A stretch of DNA of 22,450 nt from JBOFOR01 sp051654865 (GCA_051654865.1 JBOFYV010000055.1:1-22450); one strand, 5' to 3'; numbered from the stretch's first letter, positions 1 through 7,524 are shown. Translations and numbers: made by a program. The notes: generated by a model from the sequence alone, not told the origin.

Positions 1-309
1 CAAGCAGATAGAGAAGGATATCCAGAAGTAGCAGAAGCATACAAAAGAATAGCTTTTGAAGAAGCAGATCATGCAGCTAGATTTGCTGAGTTATTAGGAG
101 AAGTAGTAGTAGCAGATACAAAAGCTAACTTAAAGGCTAGAGTAGAAGCAGAATACGGAGCAACTGAAGGAAAATTAAAAATAGCTAAGAGAGCTAAAGA
201 ATTAGGATTAGATGCTATACATGATACAGTTCATGAAATGTGTAAAGATGAAGCTAGACATGGTAAAGCATTCTTAGGATTATTAGAAAGATACTTTGAA
301 AATAAATAA
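1..309 (+). CDS. Reverse rubrerythrin-type diiron peroxidase, C-terminal part (5' end outside window)
   Basis: The open frame runs from base 1 to a TAA and gives 102 residues of a ferritin-like four-helix bundle. Two diiron-type motifs are visible: EEADHA (about residues 20-25 of the fragment) and DEARHG (about residues 83-88). The frame ends 14 residues after the second motif, with no rubredoxin CxxC pairs at the C terminus. In classical rubrerythrin the rubredoxin domain is C-terminal, so this looks like the reversed type, with the rubredoxin domain at the N terminus and outside the window. Such proteins reduce hydrogen peroxide and oxygen in the cytoplasm of anaerobic clostridia, using electrons from NADH-linked partners. 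A terminator follows directly, so the gene is transcriptionally separate from the sugar locus. The reversed domain order is an inference, because the N-terminal part is not seen. Confidence 0.85.
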   Translation, partial: QADREGYPEVAEAYKRIAFEEADHAARFAELLGEVVVADTKANLKARVEAEYGATEGKLKIAKRAKELGLDAIHDTVHEMCKDEARHGKAFLGLLERYFENK

Positions 310-317
310 TATAAAAA

Positions 318-354
318 ATAAAGTCCTGGATTAATCTAGGGCTTTATTTTTTAT
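318..354 (+). terminator. Intrinsic terminator after the rubrerythrin gene
   Basis: AAAGTCCTGGATT (from base 320) pairs with AATCTAGGGCTTT (to 345), with two G-U pairs. A run of T (ATTTTTTAT) follows. It lies 10 nt after the stop codon. The core is shared with the hairpins at 2233-2252 and 17052-17077. Confidence 0.9.
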
Positions 355-436
355 ATTATTTATAGTTGAAGTAGTAGATAATATATCTACTTGTTTTAAA
401 AGTGAATATATTTATATTTTTAGTCAATTATATTAC

Positions 437-465
437 AAGAAAACGTTTTTTAACGTGTATATAAT
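437..465 (+). promoter_or_regulatory. cre-like CcpA site with a -10 element upstream of the solute-binding protein gene
   Basis: Bases 437-452 read AAGAAAACGTTTTTTA. This matches 15 of 16 positions of the cre consensus reported for Clostridioides difficile (RRGAAAANGTTTTCWW) and contains the perfect palindrome AAAACGTTTT at 440-449. A TATAAT follows at 460-465, but no convincing -35 is seen at normal spacing. If TATAAT is the -10, the cre-like site covers the -35 region, where bound CcpA would block RNA polymerase. The operator unit found at 2460 and 6616 is absent here. Confidence 0.6.
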
Positions 466-480
466 TATAGTATAAAGACG

Positions 481-514
481 AAAGTTTTAAAATATGAGGG
501 GATTTTGAAACTTT
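481..514 (+). other. Leader hairpin in the 5' UTR of the solute-binding protein gene
   Basis: AAAGTTTTAAAAT (481-493) pairs with ATTTTGAAACTTT (502-514) as a 13-bp stem with one G-U pair, around the 8-nt loop ATGAGGGG. No T-run follows, so it is not an evident terminator. Function unknown; it could stabilise the mRNA or be a protein site in DNA. Confidence 0.4.
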
Positions 515-561
515 TGGAAGTTGATAATGTTAATTAAAAAAATACATAGGGGGAACGTATT

Positions 562-2196
562 ATGAAAAAACCAAGTAGAGTTCTTATTAGCACAACACTT
601 ATATTAACAATACTACTAACAGGATGCCAATCAACTGGAGGAGGTAGTGAGAAGACTGACACAAAATCAAATATAAAAGTAGAAAAAGAAGGATTTCCTA
701 TTGTAAAAGAACCTATAAAAATGACTATGATGGCACCAGGAGCAGGAATACAAGATTGGAATAAGATGGATACTATACAAGAATACGAAAAAAAGACAAA
801 CATAGATTTAGAAATAACAACTCCGCCGATGAGTGATTTTGCAACTAAGCTTAATTTAGCATTTGCAAGTGAAGATTTACCAGATGTAATATATGCAGCA
901 GGTAGTGATTTAACATCGGCTATGCAAATAGATTATGGATCACAAGGAACGTTACTACCTCTTGAAGATTTAATAGATGAATATGCTCCAAATTTAAAAA
1001 AGCTAATGGATGAAAATCCAGACATTAGAAAAAATATAACAACTCCTGATGGTCATATATATACATTACCTTTTATAACAGAGGAAGATACTGCAATATG
1101 GCCGATATCACCTCTTTGGTATAATGGAGATTGGTTAAAAGCATTAAATGTTACAGAACTGCCTAAAAGTGCTGATGAATTCTACGAATTGTTAGTTAGA
1201 TTTAGAGATGAAGATCCAAATGGAAATGGTAAAAAAGATGAGATACCAATATCAGATATTAAACTAACATGGGCAAGACCTTGGTTTATGTCTATATTCG
1301 GTATGAAAACACTAGGTATAGAAGAAAATGATGGTATAGTTCGATACACACCTGTAACAGATGAATATAGAGCGTACTTAGAATATATGACTAAATTATA
1401 TGAGGAAAAATTACTAGATTCTGAATTATATTCACAATCAGCAGACCAAAAAGCTTCAAAAGTTCAAAATAATATGGTAGGTGTTTATCAATCATGGTAC
1501 TCATATTTAGAAAGTGGAAAAACAGAGAAGGAAGCATTAGATTATCCTATGTGGCAACCACTAACTAGTGAATATTCAACAGAAGCAATGGTTCCAGGAA
1601 GTCCTAAAATGGGAAGAGGAACATTTGCGATAACTAAAAATTGTCCAAGTCCAGAAGCAGCTATACGTTGGGTAGACTATTTCTACTCAGATGAAGGGTA
1701 TGAGTTCTTAAACCAAGGACCTGAAGGGGCACTATGGGAGTATGCTGAAAATGATAAAGGTGAAAAAGTAAAAGTATATAAAGAAGGTATAGATTTAGCG
1801 AAAGCTGAGGATGAAAGAGGAAAAGTAAGTCCAGATTATGCTATAACTACTCCTGCACTTAGAAAGACACTACCTGCTATAAAGGTAGATAAAAATGATG
1901 GAGAAAATGAATTCCAACAATTTATTAAAACAGAAACAGAAGAAAAGATTGCTGCATACTCAGAAGTACCATTCCCATTAGTATACCTTACTAAAGAAGA
2001 GCAAGATAAAGTAGCTGCAAATTCTGCAGATTTAAAAATATATGTAGAGCAAATGGAAGCTAAATTTATAACAGGTATAGAAAAAATTGATGATGCAAGT
2101 TGGGAAAAGTATAAAAAGACAATAGAATCAATGGGATTAAAAGAATATGTAGATGTATATCAAGCAGCATATGATCGTTGGGAAAAAGCTAAATAA
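562..2196 (+). CDS. Sugar ABC transporter solute-binding lipoprotein, LplA/AlgQ type (family 1 extracellular SBP)
   Basis: A 544-residue lipoprotein. A short basic N terminus and hydrophobic stretch end in the lipobox LLTGC, giving a lipidated Cys22, followed by a Gly/Ser/Lys-rich linker. The mature part resembles large oligosaccharide-binding proteins of the LplA/YtcQ/AlgQ group. The stretch D218-P-N-G-N-G-K-K-D226-E227 matches the EF-hand-like calcium loop of the alginate-binding proteins AlgQ1/AlgQ2. Such proteins capture oligosaccharides, often uronic-acid-containing ones, on the outer membrane face and pass them to a two-permease ABC importer. No permease or ATPase gene is in the window, so partners must lie elsewhere. 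The gene is monocistronic, with a cre-like site upstream and a terminator downstream. AGGGGGA at 548-554 supports the ATG. The family call is solid; glycosaminoglycan oligosaccharides as ligand are inferred from the neighbours only. Confidence 0.85.
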   Translation: MKKPSRVLISTTLILTILLTGCQSTGGGSEKTDTKSNIKVEKEGFPIVKEPIKMTMMAPGAGIQDWNKMDTIQEYEKKTNIDLEITTPPMSDFATKLNLAFASEDLPDVIYAAGSDLTSAMQIDYGSQGTLLPLEDLIDEYAPNLKKLMDENPDIRKNITTPDGHIYTLPFITEEDTAIWPISPLWYNGDWLKALNVTELPKSADEFYELLVRFRDEDPNGNGKKDEIPISDIKLTWARPWFMSIFGMKTLGIEENDGIVRYTPVTDEYRAYLEYMTKLYEEKLLDSELYSQSADQKASKVQNNMVGVYQSWYSYLESGKTEKEALDYPMWQPLTSEYSTEAMVPGSPKMGRGTFAITKNCPSPEAAIRWVDYFYSDEGYEFLNQGPEGALWEYAENDKGEKVKVYKEGIDLAKAEDERGKVSPDYAITTPALRKTLPAIKVDKNDGENEFQQFIKTETEEKIAAYSEVPFPLVYLTKEEQDKVAANSADLKIYVEQMEAKFITGIEKIDDASWEKYKKTIESMGLKEYVDVYQAAYDRWEKAK

Positions 2197-2232
2197 TAAA
2201 ATATAAATAATAAAGAAGTAAACATACCTACA

Positions 2233-2252
2233 GCCTTGGATTATTCCAAGGC
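2233..2252 (+). terminator. Perfect hairpin GCCTTGGA-TTAT-TCCAAGGC without T-run
   Basis: An 8-bp perfect stem (2233-2240 with 2245-2252) and a 4-nt loop lie 36 nt after the SBP stop. The tail is TCAAATTATAG, so on its own it is a weak terminator. It probably acts with the hairpin at 2264-2310. Confidence 0.45.
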
Positions 2253-2263
2253 TCAAATTATAG

Positions 2264-2310
2264 ACAAATAGTCATTTTTAATTTATAGAAAGTGGCTATT
2301 TGTTTTTTTA
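2264..2310 (+). terminator. Intrinsic terminator of the solute-binding protein gene
   Basis: ACAAATAGTCA (2264-2274) pairs with TGGCTATTTGT (2293-2303), 11 bp with one G-U pair, followed by TTTTTT. Bases 2197-2571 hold only this pair of hairpins, the PL8 promoter/operator and its leader. No gene remnant was recognised there. Confidence 0.8.
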
Positions 2311-2415
2311 TGAACATTTTTAAGGTAAAAACAGATGTAAGTATTTGTATTCATTAAAAAACAGAGATAAGCAATGTAGCATAATAATAAAGAGGTGGAT
2401 TATTAAATGAATTTA

Positions 2416-2444
2416 TTGACAACTAGAGGAAAGCGTTTTAGAAT
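2416..2444 (+). promoter_or_regulatory. PL8 lyase gene promoter with cre-like box in the spacer
   Basis: The -35 is TTGACA (2416-2421), followed by a 17-bp spacer and the -10 TAGAAT (2439-2444), close to the sigma-A consensus. Bases 2427-2442 (AGGAAAGCGTTTTAGA) match the clostridial cre consensus at 13 of 16 positions. They lie between and partly over the promoter boxes, where bound CcpA would exclude polymerase. The predicted start is near 2451, giving a leader of about 120 nt. Confidence 0.8.
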
Positions 2445-2459
2445 GTAATTGAGATACTA

Positions 2460-2487
2460 GTAAAACGGTTTAATAAAACTGTTTTAC
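2460..2487. promoter_or_regulatory. Tandem operator dyad downstream of the PL8 promoter
   Basis: Two operator-like units start 13 bp apart: TAAAACGGTTTA (2461-2472) and TAAAACTGTTTTA (2474-2486). Together they form a 28-bp dyad, in which GTAAAACGGTTT faces AAACTGTTTTAC across AATA. The position just past the predicted start suits repressor binding. An almost identical element precedes kduI. Binding by the LacI-family protein encoded at 16044 is inferred. Confidence 0.7.
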
Positions 2488-2571
2488 AACAAATAAATAA
2501 TACGTAAGTTTCTGTTAACAATAGTACAAATCAATAAGTTAACCGAACGCGTAAATATTCTAGGGGGATGT

Positions 2572-5500
2572 ATGAATAAAAAACGATTTGAAAAAGGGTT
2601 ATACAAAGGTTTAGCAGCAGTACTGATAGTTAATAATCTAGTGCCATTTGCTACAGTAAAAGTAGAGGCACTTGATTCAGATAATCAAAATATTAATTTA
2701 TCTGAATTAAATCAAACACCTAAAAATAATGAAATAGATATGAATGGAAATTTCGAAGATACATTTAAATCAACTAGTCCAGATAAAGACTTATGGGTAG
2801 ATAGTATTAAGCCTAGAAATTGGGAAATGTCAACGTATAAGGAGTTTCCGTCTACTATGATAGGAGAAATCACAGCAGATGCAAAAAGTGGTGATAAGGC
2901 AGTTAAAATAACTTTGAATAAGTCTGTAGGATTTTTCAAATCTGTTACAACGTCTTCGCCTCAAATACAAGGGGGAAAACAGTATAAATTAAGTGGATGG
3001 ATAAAAGGGGAAAATTTAAGAAGAGAAGATACTACGAGTACATCTCATAGTCCAATACTTATAAAAGCTGAGCAATTAGATGGATCAAATAAAGTATTAG
3101 AAACAGTGAACTTAGGTAAATTATCGGGTACCTTTGATTGGACAAGTTTTGATAATAGTTTTACAGCAAATAAAGATGCAGTTAGATTAAGAATTGTAGT
3201 GCAGTTTGATTCATCATTAAATAGTGGAACATCAGGAATAGTATATATAGACGATTTTAAACTTGAAGAACTTACACCAGCTCCAACAAGTATCGATTTA
3301 TCAGATAAGTCGTTAAAGGTTAAGCCAGGTCAAAGTGGAAAATTAACTTATACGATAGAGCCAGTAGATGCTAGTAAAGAATCTGTTATATGGGAAAGTA
3401 GTGATGAAAGTGTTGTTGAGGTAAAGGATGGGGTATTTACTTCAAAGAAAAATGGGGTAGCAACTATAACAGCTAAAATAGAAAATTATCCAGACTTAAA
3501 ATCAGAATGTAATATAGAAGTTACAGATAAGGTAGAGATAGATAGAGTTGAATTTGAAAAAGAATTAATAACTATAGATGAGGGGAAACATTATATAGTT
3601 AAGGAGAAGGCTTATCCTGAATACACAACAGAGGAATATACTTTAGAAATAGATGATACTCAAATAGCTACAATAGAAGATGGCATAGTAAAAGGGATAA
3701 ATCCAGGAACTACAAGAGTTGTAGCTAAGGACAATGATGGTAGAGAATTAGGAAGTTTTGAACTAGTTGTAGAGACCTACAAAGAAGATACATATGATAT
3801 TTTATTAAATAAGATATATGATTCATTAGTTCCAAATAAGCTAATATCAGCAGAAGATAAAGAAGCTGTAGATTCTATAGTAAAGGTTGCAGATAATTAT
3901 TGGAGTACAATGAATAAAGATAAAAGTAAAAATTACTTATGGCGTGATCTAGATAGTACAACTAATTCAAATCATATAACAAAAAGCTTTGAAAGATTAA
4001 GAGAAATGGCAAAAGCATATTTATTAGAAGGATCAGAATTAAAAGGTAATCCTGAATTAATAAAAGATGTTTTATACGGATTAGATTGGTTAATAATTAA
4101 TAGATACAATGAGGATACTTATTACAACAACTGGTGGGATTGGCAAATCGGTACACCTCAAAGACTAAATGATACGTTAGTTATGATAAAAGATTACCTT
4201 ACTAATGAAGAGCTTGAAAGATTTGGACAAGTAATTGATCATTTTGTTCCAAATGCGAGAGACCAATGGAGTCCTAGAGAAAACCCGATATCAAGTGATG
4301 GAGCAAATAGATTAGATATGTGCCAAGTAGTTATATATAAAGCATTACTTGTAAAAGATGGAGCTAAGGTTCAAGAAGCAAGCAATGATTTATTACAAGA
4401 ACTAGAGTATGTTACAAAGGTAGAAAAGCCAGCAGATCAAAATGGTATATATGAAGATGGTTCTCTAATACAACATGATGCAATACCTTACACAGGGACA
4501 TATGGAGCAATATTAGTTTCAGGTATAGGTAAAATGAACTACATATTAGCTGGAACAGAGTGGGCAATACCTGAGGAAAATGTTCAAATGATATATGATG
4601 TTATAAAAAAATCTTTTGAGCCTTTAATGTACAAAGGATTAATAATGGATATGGTAAACGGAAGATCTATATCTAGATCAAAATGGCAAGATATAGAGAA
4701 TGGAGAAGGGGTTATAAAGAGTATTGTAAAATACTTCATACCAGCAGCATCTCCAGCCGAAGCTAATAGACTTAAGGGTGTAGTTAAATATTGGGTTGAG
4801 TCAAATGATGCTAAAGATATAGTTGAGACTACTATAGATTTAGAGTTTAGAGCAATGCTAAAACAAATTCTAAATGATGATACAGTCAAATCCAGTGGAG
4901 AATTATTAGGACACTACAACTATTCTATTATGGATAGAGTTGTACATAGAAGACCAGGATTTGTATATGGTATAAGTAAGTATTCAGATAGAACTTATAT
5001 GTATGAAGCTATGAATAAAGAAAATACAAAGGGATATCATACAGCAGATGGAATGACATATTTATATAATGGTGATGTTGAACAGTATTCTAAAGGATTC
5101 TGGCCAACAGTAGATCCGAAGAGGTTGGCAGGTACTACTGTAGATACAGTGAAGCTTTATGATGAAGCTGGCGGTTCTAAAGTGGTAAATGGAAATGATT
5201 GGGTAGGAGGAAGTGTTATTGATGATAACTATGGTATATCAGGTATGTACCTAGATAAAACTAACCCAAAAGAAAAAGATGAAAAGTATAAAATGGACTT
5301 AAAAGCAAAGAAATCATGGTTTATGTTTGATGATGAGATAGTTGCTTTAGGTTCTGACATAGATAGTACAAAGGGAAGAACTGTTGAAACAATTGTAGAG
5401 AACAGAAGAATATCTGAAGTTGGAAATGAAGTATTTACAGTAGATGGTAATAAGACTATAGAAAATATAGGAGACTCAGATATTAAAGAAGGCGTAAATT

Positions 5501-6372
5501 GGGCTCATATAAAAGGAAATAAAGAAAATACTGATATAGGATATTATTTCCCAGAGAAGGCTAATCTGAATGTATTAAGAGACCATAGAGTCGGTAATTG
5601 GAATGATATAAATGGAACAGAGGCAAGCAAAGAGGTAGAAAATAATTTCTTAACTATGTGGATAGACCATGGTGTAGATCCAAATAATGAAAAGTATTCA
5701 TATGTACTTTTACCAAATAAATCAGAACAAGAAGTTGAAGAATATTATAAAAATCCGAATATTGAAATATTAGAAAATAGTGAAAATGTACATGCAGTAA
5801 GAGAAAATAAATTAAACATTACAGCAGCTAATTTATGGGAAGACAATCAAGGTGTAGAGTTTATTAAAGCAGATAAAAAAGCATCTATAATGGTAAGTGA
5901 GAATAATGGGACTCTAAAAGTAGGGGTTTCAGATCCAACTATGAAAAATAGTGGAACTATAAGAGTAGAGTTAGATAAAGAGGTTGGAGATTTAATATCT
6001 AAGGATGATAGAGTAACCGTAGTAGAAGCTTCTGAGAAAGTTGTATTAGAAATAAATGTAAGTGATACAAAAGGAGCAACTATAGAAGCAGAGTTCAAAT
6101 TAAAGGAAGAAAATAAAATAAAAGCACCAACTAACATAGTATACAAAAATCAAAATAAAAATAAGGTGAAAGTATCATGGACAAATCCTAATGATAAAAA
6201 AGTTGTAAAATACTATGAAGTTTATTTAGATGGTAAAAAAGTAAAACAAACAAATAATGAAAAAATAAGCTTAAAGCTAGATAAAAATAAAAATTATGGA
6301 CTTAGTGTTGTAGCAGTAGACAAACATGGTAATAAATCTAATATGAGTGAAGTTTGTACAATAAAAAGATAG
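2572..6372 (+). CDS. Secreted polysaccharide lyase family 8 (hyaluronate/chondroitin lyase), multidomain
   Basis: 1266 residues. A signal peptide covers about 1-33. A carbohydrate-binding-like beta domain (about 55-233) and two bacterial Ig-like domains (about 239-316 and 321-400) follow. Next come the catalytic alpha/alpha toroid (about 405-780), the PL8 beta-sandwich region (784 to about 1180) and a C-terminal fibronectin III-like domain (1185-1266). PL8 signatures are clear: NNWWDWQIGTP around W521, N579 in GANR, H635 and Y644 with the family's nine-residue His-Tyr spacing, R698/R702 in RSISR, and GFWPTVDPKRLAGTT near 844. The enzyme cleaves hyaluronan and/or chondroitin by beta-elimination, giving unsaturated disaccharides. 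There is no LPXTG sorting signal, so it should be released or held by its binding domains. AGGGGGA at 2562-2567 supports the ATG. Xanthan lyase is another PL8 activity, but the downstream hydrolase and PTS argue for glycosaminoglycans. Confidence 0.92.
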   Translation: MNKKRFEKGLYKGLAAVLIVNNLVPFATVKVEALDSDNQNINLSELNQTPKNNEIDMNGNFEDTFKSTSPDKDLWVDSIKPRNWEMSTYKEFPSTMIGEITADAKSGDKAVKITLNKSVGFFKSVTTSSPQIQGGKQYKLSGWIKGENLRREDTTSTSHSPILIKAEQLDGSNKVLETVNLGKLSGTFDWTSFDNSFTANKDAVRLRIVVQFDSSLNSGTSGIVYIDDFKLEELTPAPTSIDLSDKSLKVKPGQSGKLTYTIEPVDASKESVIWESSDESVVEVKDGVFTSKKNGVATITAKIENYPDLKSECNIEVTDKVEIDRVEFEKELITIDEGKHYIVKEKAYPEYTTEEYTLEIDDTQIATIEDGIVKGINPGTTRVVAKDNDGRELGSFELVVETYKEDTYDILLNKIYDSLVPNKLISAEDKEAVDSIVKVADNYWSTMNKDKSKNYLWRDLDSTTNSNHITKSFERLREMAKAYLLEGSELKGNPELIKDVLYGLDWLIINRYNEDTYYNNWWDWQIGTPQRLNDTLVMIKDYLTNEELERFGQVIDHFVPNARDQWSPRENPISSDGANRLDMCQVVIYKALLVKDGAKVQEASNDLLQELEYVTKVEKPADQNGIYEDGSLIQHDAIPYTGTYGAILVSGIGKMNYILAGTEWAIPEENVQMIYDVIKKSFEPLMYKGLIMDMVNGRSISRSKWQDIENGEGVIKSIVKYFIPAASPAEANRLKGVVKYWVESNDAKDIVETTIDLEFRAMLKQILNDDTVKSSGELLGHYNYSIMDRVVHRRPGFVYGISKYSDRTYMYEAMNKENTKGYHTADGMTYLYNGDVEQYSKGFWPTVDPKRLAGTTVDTVKLYDEAGGSKVVNGNDWVGGSVIDDNYGISGMYLDKTNPKEKDEKYKMDLKAKKSWFMFDDEIVALGSDIDSTKGRTVETIVENRRISEVGNEVFTVDGNKTIENIGDSDIKEGVNWAHIKGNKENTDIGYYFPEKANLNVLRDHRVGNWNDINGTEASKEVENNFLTMWIDHGVDPNNEKYSYVLLPNKSEQEVEEYYKNPNIEILENSENVHAVRENKLNITAANLWEDNQGVEFIKADKKASIMVSENNGTLKVGVSDPTMKNSGTIRVELDKEVGDLISKDDRVTVVEASEKVVLEINVSDTKGATIEAEFKLKEENKIKAPTNIVYKNQNKNKVKVSWTNPNDKKVVKYYEVYLDGKKVKQTNNEKISLKLDKNKNYGLSVVAVDKHGNKSNMSEVCTIKR

Positions 6373-6426
6373 GTATTAGATTAGATACAAGTTATAAAAT
6401 ATATGACTACTTAATCAAAGCAAAGA

Positions 6427-6469
6427 GTTTGCAGGGTTATTTGATACAATATCTAATAACTCTGTAAAC
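6427..6469. other. 15-bp-stem hairpin after the PL8 gene, carrying an inverted operator unit
   Basis: GTTTGCAGGGTTATT (6427-6441) pairs with AATAACTCTGTAAAC (6455-6469), 15 bp with two G-U pairs. The apical GATA/TATC segment can add four pairs. It starts 54 nt past the PL8 stop and may end that transcript, though the T-rich tail is displaced (GGTTATTTTATATT from about 6485). GTAAACCGTTTTAC at 6464-6477, overlapping the 3' arm, is the reverse complement of the operator unit upstream of PL8 and kduI. Confidence 0.55.
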
Positions 6470-6570
6470 CGTTTTACCTTGATTGGTTATTTTATATTCA
6501 ATAAAGTATATATAATTGTGATACTAATAAAAAATAAAAATAGAAAGATAAAAAATGTTAAAAAAAATTA

Positions 6571-6599
6571 TTGACAATAAAAGGAAAACGATTTAGAAT
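6571..6599 (+). promoter_or_regulatory. kduI operon promoter with cre-like box in the spacer
   Basis: TTGACA (6571-6576), a 17-bp spacer and TAGAAT (6594-6599) repeat the PL8 promoter layout exactly. The cre-like AGGAAAACGATTTAGA at 6582-6597 (13 of 16 consensus positions) sits in the spacer and the -10. Bases 6373-6675 hold only the hairpin, this promoter and the operator. Confidence 0.8.
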
Positions 6600-6615
6600 G
6601 TAATTAAGAAAGTTA

Positions 6616-6643
6616 GTAAAACGGTTTAGTAAAACGGTTTTAC
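6616..6643. promoter_or_regulatory. Tandem operator dyad downstream of the kduI promoter
   Basis: TAAAACGGTTTA (6617-6628) and TAAAACGGTTTTA (6630-6642) sit 13 bp apart. The second unit with one flanking base on each side is a perfect odd palindrome (GTAAAAC-G-GTTTTAC). Position relative to the promoter and sequence repeat those at 2460-2487. Probable site for the LacI-family regulator of this locus. Confidence 0.72.
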
Positions 6644-6675
6644 AATTTAAAATAATATATAAATTGGGGGAAATT

Positions 6676-7506
6676 ATGAATAATCGATATGCAAATCATC
6701 CAAATGATTCGAAACACTATGACACTAATCAATTGAGAGACCATTATATGGTAGAAGAAGTTTTTATCGATGATAAAATAGAACTTACATATAGCCATGT
6801 AGACAGAATAATATTCGGAGGAGCAAAGCCTGTTAATGAAAGTTTAAAATTAGAAGCAGGGAAAGCTATGGGAGTTGACTATTTCTTAGAAAGAAGAGAA
6901 ATGGGTGTTATAAATGTTGGAGGCGAAGGTATAGTAATAATAGATGGGGAAGAATTCGCTCTAAACAACAAAGATGGTATATATATAGGAAAAGGGAACA
7001 AAGAAATAATATTCAAATCGTTAAATCAAGAAAATCCAGCAAAGTTTTATATAAATTCAGTACCAGCACATAAAGAATACAAAACAGTTAAAATAGAAAT
7101 AGAAAAAGCAAATCCAGTGAAAATGGGAGACGATGCATCACTAAACAAAAGAACAATTTATCAATATGTACATCCAAATGTTTGTGAAAGTTGTCAGTTA
7201 TTAATGGGTCTTACAGTATTAGAACCAGGAAGTGCATGGAATACAATGCCATGTCATACTCATGAAAGAAGAATGGAAGTTTACTTCTACTTTGATATGG
7301 AAGAAGATACTAGAATAATTCACTTAATGGGAGAACCTACAGAGACAAGACATTTAATAGTTAAAAATGAACAAGCTATAATATCTCCAAGTTGGTCAAT
7401 ACACTCTGGAGTAGGAACAAGTAACTATACTTTTATATGGGGAATGTGTGGAGAAAATCAAACATTTACTGATATGGACCACATATCAATGGACACACTA
7501 AGGTAA
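6676..7506 (+). CDS. kduI: 5-dehydro-4-deoxy-D-glucuronate isomerase (KduI)
   Basis: 276 residues, almost the length of the Escherichia coli enzyme (278). KduI is a cytoplasmic zinc cupin. It isomerises 4-deoxy-L-threo-5-hexosulose uronate, which forms spontaneously from the unsaturated uronic acid released by Ugl, to 2,5-diketo-3-deoxygluconate. The zinc site is intact: H194 and H196 in CHTHERR, E201 in RRME, and H243 in SWSIHSG. First gene of the operon, behind its own promoter and operator. An in-frame TTG at 6664 would add four residues, but GGGGGAA (6666-6672) fits the ATG at 6676 and would itself lie inside the coding region if TTG were used. Streptococcal glycosaminoglycan loci use a non-homologous RpiB-type isomerase at this step, so KduI here is a notable substitution. 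Confidence 0.95.
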   Translation: MNNRYANHPNDSKHYDTNQLRDHYMVEEVFIDDKIELTYSHVDRIIFGGAKPVNESLKLEAGKAMGVDYFLERREMGVINVGGEGIVIIDGEEFALNNKDGIYIGKGNKEIIFKSLNQENPAKFYINSVPAHKEYKTVKIEIEKANPVKMGDDASLNKRTIYQYVHPNVCESCQLLMGLTVLEPGSAWNTMPCHTHERRMEVYFYFDMEEDTRIIHLMGEPTETRHLIVKNEQAIISPSWSIHSGVGTSNYTFIWGMCGENQTFTDMDHISMDTLR

Positions 7507-7524
7507 TTAAAAATAGGGGGAAAT

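Noticed and set aside
2407..2448. A 13-codon ORF (MNLLTTRGKRFRM) with a GAGGTGG ribosome-like site at 2392-2398, possible leader peptide before PL8
   Set aside because: It spans the -35 and -10 of the PL8 promoter, so it would not be on the PL8 transcript, and the equivalent region before kduI has no such ORF with a ribosome site.
4584..4889. 101-codon minus-strand open frame inside PL8
   Set aside because: It lies inside the conserved catalytic domain of PL8 and has no family resemblance or ribosome site.
6464..6477. Reading the GTAAACCGTTTTAC site as a cre box
   Set aside because: It lacks the GAAA...TTTC ends of cre and is an exact inverted match to the operator units of this locus, so it was assigned there.
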